Below are positions 4,643 to 9,001 of a stretch of DNA of 9,001 nucleotides, in pieces. A program made the translations under genes and the position numbers. This DNA comes from an uncultured Clostridia bacterium. GTDB lineage: Bacteria; Bacillota; Clostridia; TANB77; CAG-508. The stretch spans positions 1 to 9,001 of the forward strand of contig CANPZT010000049.1 in the NCBI GenBank assembly GCA_947589135.1, written 5' to 3'. The stretch's first letter is position 1. Each line of letters starts with the position of its first letter. The notes under the pieces are model-generated. The model was not told where the DNA came from. It made no database searches and worked only from the letters and a program-made list of their open reading frames with translations.

Positions 4643-7048
4643 CTATATTCCTCTCAGTTCTGCACCTATTGTTTTCTGAAGTTCTTCTATTATACTGTCC
4701 ATAGCCTGATTTATTTCTTCATCACTTAAAGTTTTGTTTTTGTCTCTAAAAATTAAACTATATGCTACACTTTTTTTATTTTCTCCTAATTTCTCGTTTC
4801 TGTATATGTCAAATAATTTTATGCTTTCTAATAATTTTTTTCCTTTTTTTGTTATTATTTTTTCTATTTGTCCTACTTCTATCTTTTCATCTACAAGCAT
4901 TGCTATGTCTCTTTCTACTGCTGGGAATTTTGGTACTTCAACATATTTTTTATTTTCTCTTGAATATTTCACAAGTTTTGTGATGTTTATTTCTGCCAAA
5001 TATGCTCTCTTTTCTATGTCATAATTTGCAAGTACTTCTGGATGTACTTCTCCTATTGTTGCAATTGTGTCTATCCCTACTTTTAAATTTGCACATCTTC
5101 CTGGATGATAAGATGTATTTTGTGTTTCTTTTTCTATGTCATATCTATTAACACTAATGGCTTCTAATATATTTTCTACTAGTCCCTTTAATGTGTAAAA
5201 ATCTATGTCATCTCCATACATTCCGATTGTCAAAATATTTTCTTGTAATGGTACTTCTCCATTTTCTATTTCATTATTTATATTTTTATAATTTCTAGAT
5301 ATATCAAATAATTTTACATTTTGATTTTTCTTGTTTGCATTATTTGCTAACATTTGCATCATACTTGGTACTGTTGTTGGTCTCATTAATTTGTATTCTT
5401 CACTTAGTGGGTTTTGTATTGTAATCGCATTTTCAATTAATGATTCTTTGATTTTAGATTGCTCTAAATCTTTTTGGCTTACAAATCCATAAGTATAGAT
5501 TTCTGATAATCCGCTATTTACTAATATTTCTGTTATTTTCTTTTGGATTTTTTGTTCTTTGTTTCTAGTTCCAATTGTTGTTTCTGCATTTGCTAGTGTT
5601 GTTTCTAATTTATCATATCCGTAAAATCTAAGTATTTCTTCTGCTAAATCTGCTACAAATTCTAAGTCCATTCTAAAATATGGTGCAATTGCCATATCAT
5701 TTTCTACTTTTATTTCTAGCTTTTCTAAAATATCTATCATTTCCTGTTTTGATAACTGAATTCCTAATAAATTATTAATTTTTTCTACTTCTAGTGGTAT
5801 TTTATTTATTTTTTGTTTTGTTGGATATACATCAATTTTTCCTTCGATTGCTTCTCCTGCTCCAATTAGTTCTACTAATTCTATTGCTCTATTAATTGCT
5901 CTTAATGCATTTTCTGAAGATAAACCTTTTTCAAATCTAGAAGATGCTTCTGTTCTTAATCCAACTTTTTTAGCTGTTTTTCTTACACTTCCACCATAAA
6001 ATACAGCTGACTCAAATACTACTGTTTGAGTATCATCTTCTATTTCTGAATTAAGTCCTCCCATTACTCCTGCAATTGCTACTGCTTTATTTTTATCGCT
6101 AATTACTAAATCATTTTCATCTAATTCTCTTTCTTGTTCATCAAGTGTTGTTATTTTTTCTCCATTTCTAGCTCTTCTTACAGTAATATGTTTTCCTTCT
6201 ATTGAATTTATATCAAAAGCATGCATTGGTTGACCCATTTCTAGCATAACATAGTTTGTTATATCTACTATATTATTTATGCTCCTTACTCCACAAGCTT
6301 TTAATCTTCTTTTCATCCATTCTGGTGAAGGTCCAATTTTTACATTTTTGACCATTCTTGCTATGTAACGGTAGCATAAATCTGGTGCTGTGATTTCTAC
6401 TGTTAATCCTTCTATTTCTTTTTTGTCTTCTACTTTTTGCTCATCTATATTTTTTCTTGGATTTTTAAATTCTTTATTTAATGATACTGCTGTTTCTCTT
6501 CCTAATCCTTCAATTGATAAACAATCTGGTCTATTAGATGTAATTTCAAAGTCAATAATGTCTTCTTTTAGATTTAATACATCTACAATATTTTTACCTA
6601 ATTCTTTTTCTAAACTTTTATCTAATATCATAATTCCATGTTCTATTTGTCCTGGATAATCAGATAGTTCTAATCCTAATTCTCCCACTGAACACATCAT
6701 TCCACATGAATCAATTCCTCTTAATTGTCCTTTTTTTATTTTTACTCCACCTGGTAGCTCTGATCCATCTTTGGCAATTGGGACAATATCATTTTCTTTT
6801 ATATTGTTTGCTCCTGTAACAATTTGTACAATTTCTCCTCCAATATCTACTTTTGTTACAACTAGTTTATCTGCATCAGGGTGTTTTTTTATTTCTAATA
6901 TTTTTCCTACAACTACATTTTTAATATCATTTCCTTTTTGTTCTATGGTTTCAACCTTAGAACCTGTCATTGTTAAGATGTCTCCTAATTTAATTGCATC
7001 AACATCAATATCGCTATATTCTTTTAACCATTCAACACTTGCTTTCAT
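4643..7048 (-). CDS. pheT: Phenylalanine--tRNA ligase beta subunit
   Basis: Beta subunit of the cytoplasmic alpha2-beta2 phenylalanyl-tRNA synthetase, 801 residues, a normal full length. Domains in order: an EMAP/OB-fold tRNA-binding domain (about 43-150, with HPDADKLVVTKVDIG and CSVGELGL), the SNRPDCLSIEGLGRE segment (171-185), the B3/B4 editing-type domain (about 215-390, with MHAFDINSIEG and AIAGVMGG), B5 (about 410-480, ending DLAEEILRFYGYDKL), the core catalytic-like fold (about 490-695, with LMRPTTVPSMM and YHPGRCANL), and the C-terminal FDX-ACB anticodon-binding domain (about 705-800, FPAVERDIAMLVD). The start is supported by AAAGGAAG seven bases before the ATG. It lies 44 bases after pheS with no terminator, so both subunits come from the same T-box-controlled transcript. 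No missing domain or frame break was seen. No clear terminator follows it. Confidence 0.97.
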   Translation of the reverse strand: MKASVEWLKEYSDIDVDAIKLGDILTMTGSKVETIEQKGNDIKNVVVGKILEIKKHPDADKLVVTKVDIGGEIVQIVTGANNIKENDIVPIAKDGSELPGGVKIKKGQLRGIDSCGMMCSVGELGLELSDYPGQIEHGIMILDKSLEKELGKNIVDVLNLKEDIIDFEITSNRPDCLSIEGLGRETAVSLNKEFKNPRKNIDEQKVEDKKEIEGLTVEITAPDLCYRYIARMVKNVKIGPSPEWMKRRLKACGVRSINNIVDITNYVMLEMGQPMHAFDINSIEGKHITVRRARNGEKITTLDEQERELDENDLVISDKNKAVAIAGVMGGLNSEIEDDTQTVVFESAVFYGGSVRKTAKKVGLRTEASSRFEKGLSSENALRAINRAIELVELIGAGEAIEGKIDVYPTKQKINKIPLEVEKINNLLGIQLSKQEMIDILEKLEIKVENDMAIAPYFRMDLEFVADLAEEILRFYGYDKLETTLANAETTIGTRNKEQKIQKKITEILVNSGLSEIYTYGFVSQKDLEQSKIKESLIENAITIQNPLSEEYKLMRPTTVPSMMQMLANNANKKNQNVKLFDISRNYKNINNEIENGEVPLQENILTIGMYGDDIDFYTLKGLVENILEAISVNRYDIEKETQNTSYHPGRCANLKVGIDTIATIGEVHPEVLANYDIEKRAYLAEINITKLVKYSRENKKYVEVPKFPAVERDIAMLVDEKIEVGQIEKIITKKGKKLLESIKLFDIYRNEKLGENKKSVAYSLIFRDKNKTLSDEEINQAMDSIIEELQKTIGAELRGI

Positions 7049-7092
7049 TTATTTTCTTCCTTTCCATATAATAAAATATATTATTCTGATTA

Positions 7093-8112
7093 TTAAAATT
7101 GCTTCAAAAATCTTACATCATTTTCAAATAGTAGTCTCATATCTTCTATTCCGAATTTTGCCATTGCAATTCTTTCTACTCCAAATCCAAAAGCAAAACC
7201 TGAATATTCTTTTGGATCAATTCCACAGTTTGTAAGAACATTTGGATGTACCATTCCACATCCTAAAAGTTCTATCCAACCTTCTTGTTTACATACTCTA
7301 CATCCTTTTCCTCCACATACGAAGCATGATACATCTGCTTCTGCACTTGGCTCTGTAAATGGGAAATGATGTGGTCTAAATCTTATTTTTGTATTTTCTC
7401 CTAAACATTTTTTAGCAAACATTTCTAGTGTTCCTTTTAAATCTGCCATTGAAATATTTTTATCAATTACTAATCCTTCTATTTGATGAAATACTGGTGA
7501 ATGTGTCGCATCTACACTATCTGAACGATATACTGCTCCTGGACAAATGATTTTGATTGGTGGTTTTTGATTTTCCATAACTCTTGCTTGTACTGGTGAA
7601 GTTTGACTTCTTAATACAATATCATCACTAATATAAAAAGTATCTTGTAAATCTCTTGCTGGATGATCAGGAGGTGTATTTAGTTTATCAAAATTATATA
7701 TTGCTTTTTCTACTTCTGGTCCGTCTGCTATTTCATATCCCATTCCTAAAAATATTTCTTCTACTTCATTTATTATTTGTGTAATTGGGTGTAATGATCC
7801 TAAATTGATTTTTTTACTTGGTTCTGTAACATCAATATTTTCTGTTTCTAATTTTTTTAGGAGTTCTTCTCTTTTTAATTCTTTTTCTTTTTCTTCTATT
7901 AAAACATTTAGTTCATCTCTTACTTGATTTACTAATTCTCCTATAATTGGTCGTTCTTCTGGTTGCATACTTCCCATTTGTCTTAATACTAAAGTGAGTT
8001 CACCTTTTTTTCCTAAGTATTTAACTTTTAAATCATTTAGTGTTTTTAAATCATTACATTTTTTCATTTCTTCGATTGAATTTTCTTTGATTTTTAAAAT
8101 TTCTTCTTTCAT
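7093..8112 (-). CDS. pheS: Phenylalanine--tRNA ligase alpha subunit
   Basis: Catalytic alpha subunit that activates Phe with ATP and charges tRNA-Phe together with PheT. With the start at 8112 it has 339 residues, the family's usual length. An N-terminal coiled coil (about 1-95, rich in Glu/Lys) is followed by the class II catalytic domain: LHPIT (108-112), RSQTSPVQARVM, YRSDSVDATHSPVFHQIEG (motif 2), RPHHFPFTEPSAE (about 246-258) and GFGVERIAM (motif 3, about 309-317). Four cysteines (263, 266, 271, 274; CFVCGGKGCRVC) form a possible zinc-binding knuckle, as in many Clostridia. The reading frame stays open upstream to 8205, but that part overlaps the T-box terminator arm, and the family begins near MKEEI, so the longer start is rejected. 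A GGAAAGGA ribosome site precedes 8112. Expression is likely controlled by the leader T-box. Confidence 0.97.
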   Translation of the reverse strand: MKEEILKIKENSIEEMKKCNDLKTLNDLKVKYLGKKGELTLVLRQMGSMQPEERPIIGELVNQVRDELNVLIEEKEKELKREELLKKLETENIDVTEPSKKINLGSLHPITQIINEVEEIFLGMGYEIADGPEVEKAIYNFDKLNTPPDHPARDLQDTFYISDDIVLRSQTSPVQARVMENQKPPIKIICPGAVYRSDSVDATHSPVFHQIEGLVIDKNISMADLKGTLEMFAKKCLGENTKIRFRPHHFPFTEPSAEADVSCFVCGGKGCRVCKQEGWIELLGCGMVHPNVLTNCGIDPKEYSGFAFGFGVERIAMAKFGIEDMRLLFENDVRFLKQF

Positions 8113-8190
8113 TTTATTATCATTCCTTTCCGAGGTACGAACATAGTAAAAAAGAATTACCATTTTTACATTTTTATTCATCTTTACATC

Positions 8191-8226
8191 AAAAAACCAT
8201 TTCATCCTTCTTTTAGGACGAAATGG
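8191..8226 (-). terminator. T-box-controlled attenuator terminator
   Basis: CCATTTCGTCCT (8226-8215), a 6-base loop and AGGATGAAATGG (8208-8197) pair over 12 positions with one G-U, followed by six T (8196-8191). Its first arm overlaps the antiterminator. Confidence 0.93.
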
Positions 8227-8445
8227 TCATCATTCGTGGTACCACCTAATTTTATTAGCTTATTTGCTAACCTCATTTTGCTGTAACGTTGCAACCGCCT
8301 TTTTCTACTTGATTTTATCTTTAAAAAAAGGACCTAAAAAGTGAAATTTCTATATATTATCTATTAATGGTTTCCAGCCTTAGACCATTTTCTCTGTTAA
8401 TATTTTTTAATATATATACTTTGCTTTTTAATTGGCTTTTTTATT
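8191..8445 (-). promoter_or_regulatory. T-box riboswitch, phenylalanine (UUC) specifier
   Basis: Leader RNA that senses uncharged tRNA-Phe and opens transcription of pheST. Stem I base pairs AAAAAG (8429-8424) with CTTTTT (8341-8336), and TATATAT (8418-8412) with ATATATA (8357-8351). The internal loop between them holds GAAATTTCA (8350-8342), with the specifier TTC at 8345-8343 followed by A. The distal part includes AGAGA and GGCTGGAAACC. The antiterminator has AGG (8247-8245), the 7-base bulge TGGTACC (8244-8238), and ACGAA (8237-8233) pairing with TTCGT (8222-8218), then CCT (8217-8215). That 3' half is also the first arm of the terminator, giving mutually exclusive folds. The 5' limit is set from the predicted transcription start. 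Confidence 0.93.
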
Positions 8446-8450
8446 TTTTT

Positions 8451-8479
8451 ATTTTAGCATATATTTATGTTTTTATCAA
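8451..8479 (-). promoter_or_regulatory. Sigma-A-type promoter for the T-box-pheST operon
   Basis: The minus strand shows TTGATA (8479 to 8474), a 17-base spacer and TAAAAT (8456 to 8451). The predicted start near 8444 sits just upstream of the T-box stem I. It follows the end of eno; no strong terminator is visible between eno and this promoter. Confidence 0.75.
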
Positions 8480-8574
8480 GTATTTTTTAAAATTTTCTTA
8501 ACTGGTTTTTTTACATCTTTTATTCTTTGCTATTTAGTTTTAAAATCATTTATTATAAGATTTTTGACACATTT

Positions 8575-9001
<427 letters not shown>

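Noticed and set aside
4734..5024. Plus-strand hydrophobic open frames opposite the pheT 3' end
   Set aside because: Shadow frames of the AT-rich pheT antisense strand; the hydrophobicity comes from T-rich codons.
6771..7235. Long plus-strand open frame opposite pheT/pheS
   Set aside because: It is antisense to well-conserved pheT and pheS, rich in Ile/Phe/Ser as expected of a shadow frame, and has no ribosome site or family resemblance.
8113..8205. Longer pheS start with 31 extra N-terminal residues
   Set aside because: The extension lies in the T-box leader, beginning inside the terminator arm, and is not like PheS; the start at 8112 has a ribosome site and the family length.

Overview
The window comes from a very AT-rich, Gram-positive-type bacterium, most likely an uncultured low-GC member of the Bacillota (Clostridia-like). 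The evidence is the ylxM-ffh pair, a T-box-controlled pheS-pheT operon, an LPXTG-anchored surface protein, strong purine-rich ribosome binding sites, and housekeeping proteins of Firmicutes type. I cannot name the genus. All genes except purE are on the minus strand.

Layout from left to right: ffh (SRP GTPase; start at 1037, 3' end beyond the left edge) is preceded by ylxM (1068-1415), with a promoter at 1492-1520. A divergent, isolated purE-type gene follows (1780-2289, plus strand), with its own consensus promoter. A bidirectional hairpin terminator at 2337-2368 separates it from two minus-strand envelope genes: a DUF2628-like membrane protein (2377-3336) and, upstream of it, an LPXTG-anchored secreted protein (3401-4480), with a promoter at 4551-4579. 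Next come pheT (4643-7048) and pheS (7093-8112). They are led by a well-formed Phe T-box riboswitch (about 8191-8445) and a promoter at 8451-8479. The right edge holds the C-terminal third of enolase (8575 to beyond 9001).

Most of this is conserved housekeeping: protein targeting (YlxM, Ffh), charging of tRNA-Phe (PheS, PheT, controlled by uncharged tRNA-Phe through the T-box), glycolysis (enolase) and purine synthesis (PurE).

The most unusual observation is in ffh. An otherwise intact essential gene needs two separate +1 frame changes, 94 bases apart, and both lie in the same heptamer TTCGGAG (minus strand). At each site the codon the ribosome would meet in frame is CGG, and skipping its C restores the Ffh frame with a GGA codon. 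By my reading, no other minus-strand gene in the window has an in-frame CGG codon. The second site (CTT CGG A) resembles the yeast Ty1 +1 frameshift site (CTT AGG C). This is either translational frameshifting at a hungry rare Arg codon or a context-specific sequencing/assembly error, and the window alone cannot decide. A second point of interest is purE. It is clearly richer in G+C than its neighbours, carries a hybrid class I/class II active-site signature, and is flanked by an 8-bp inverted repeat.
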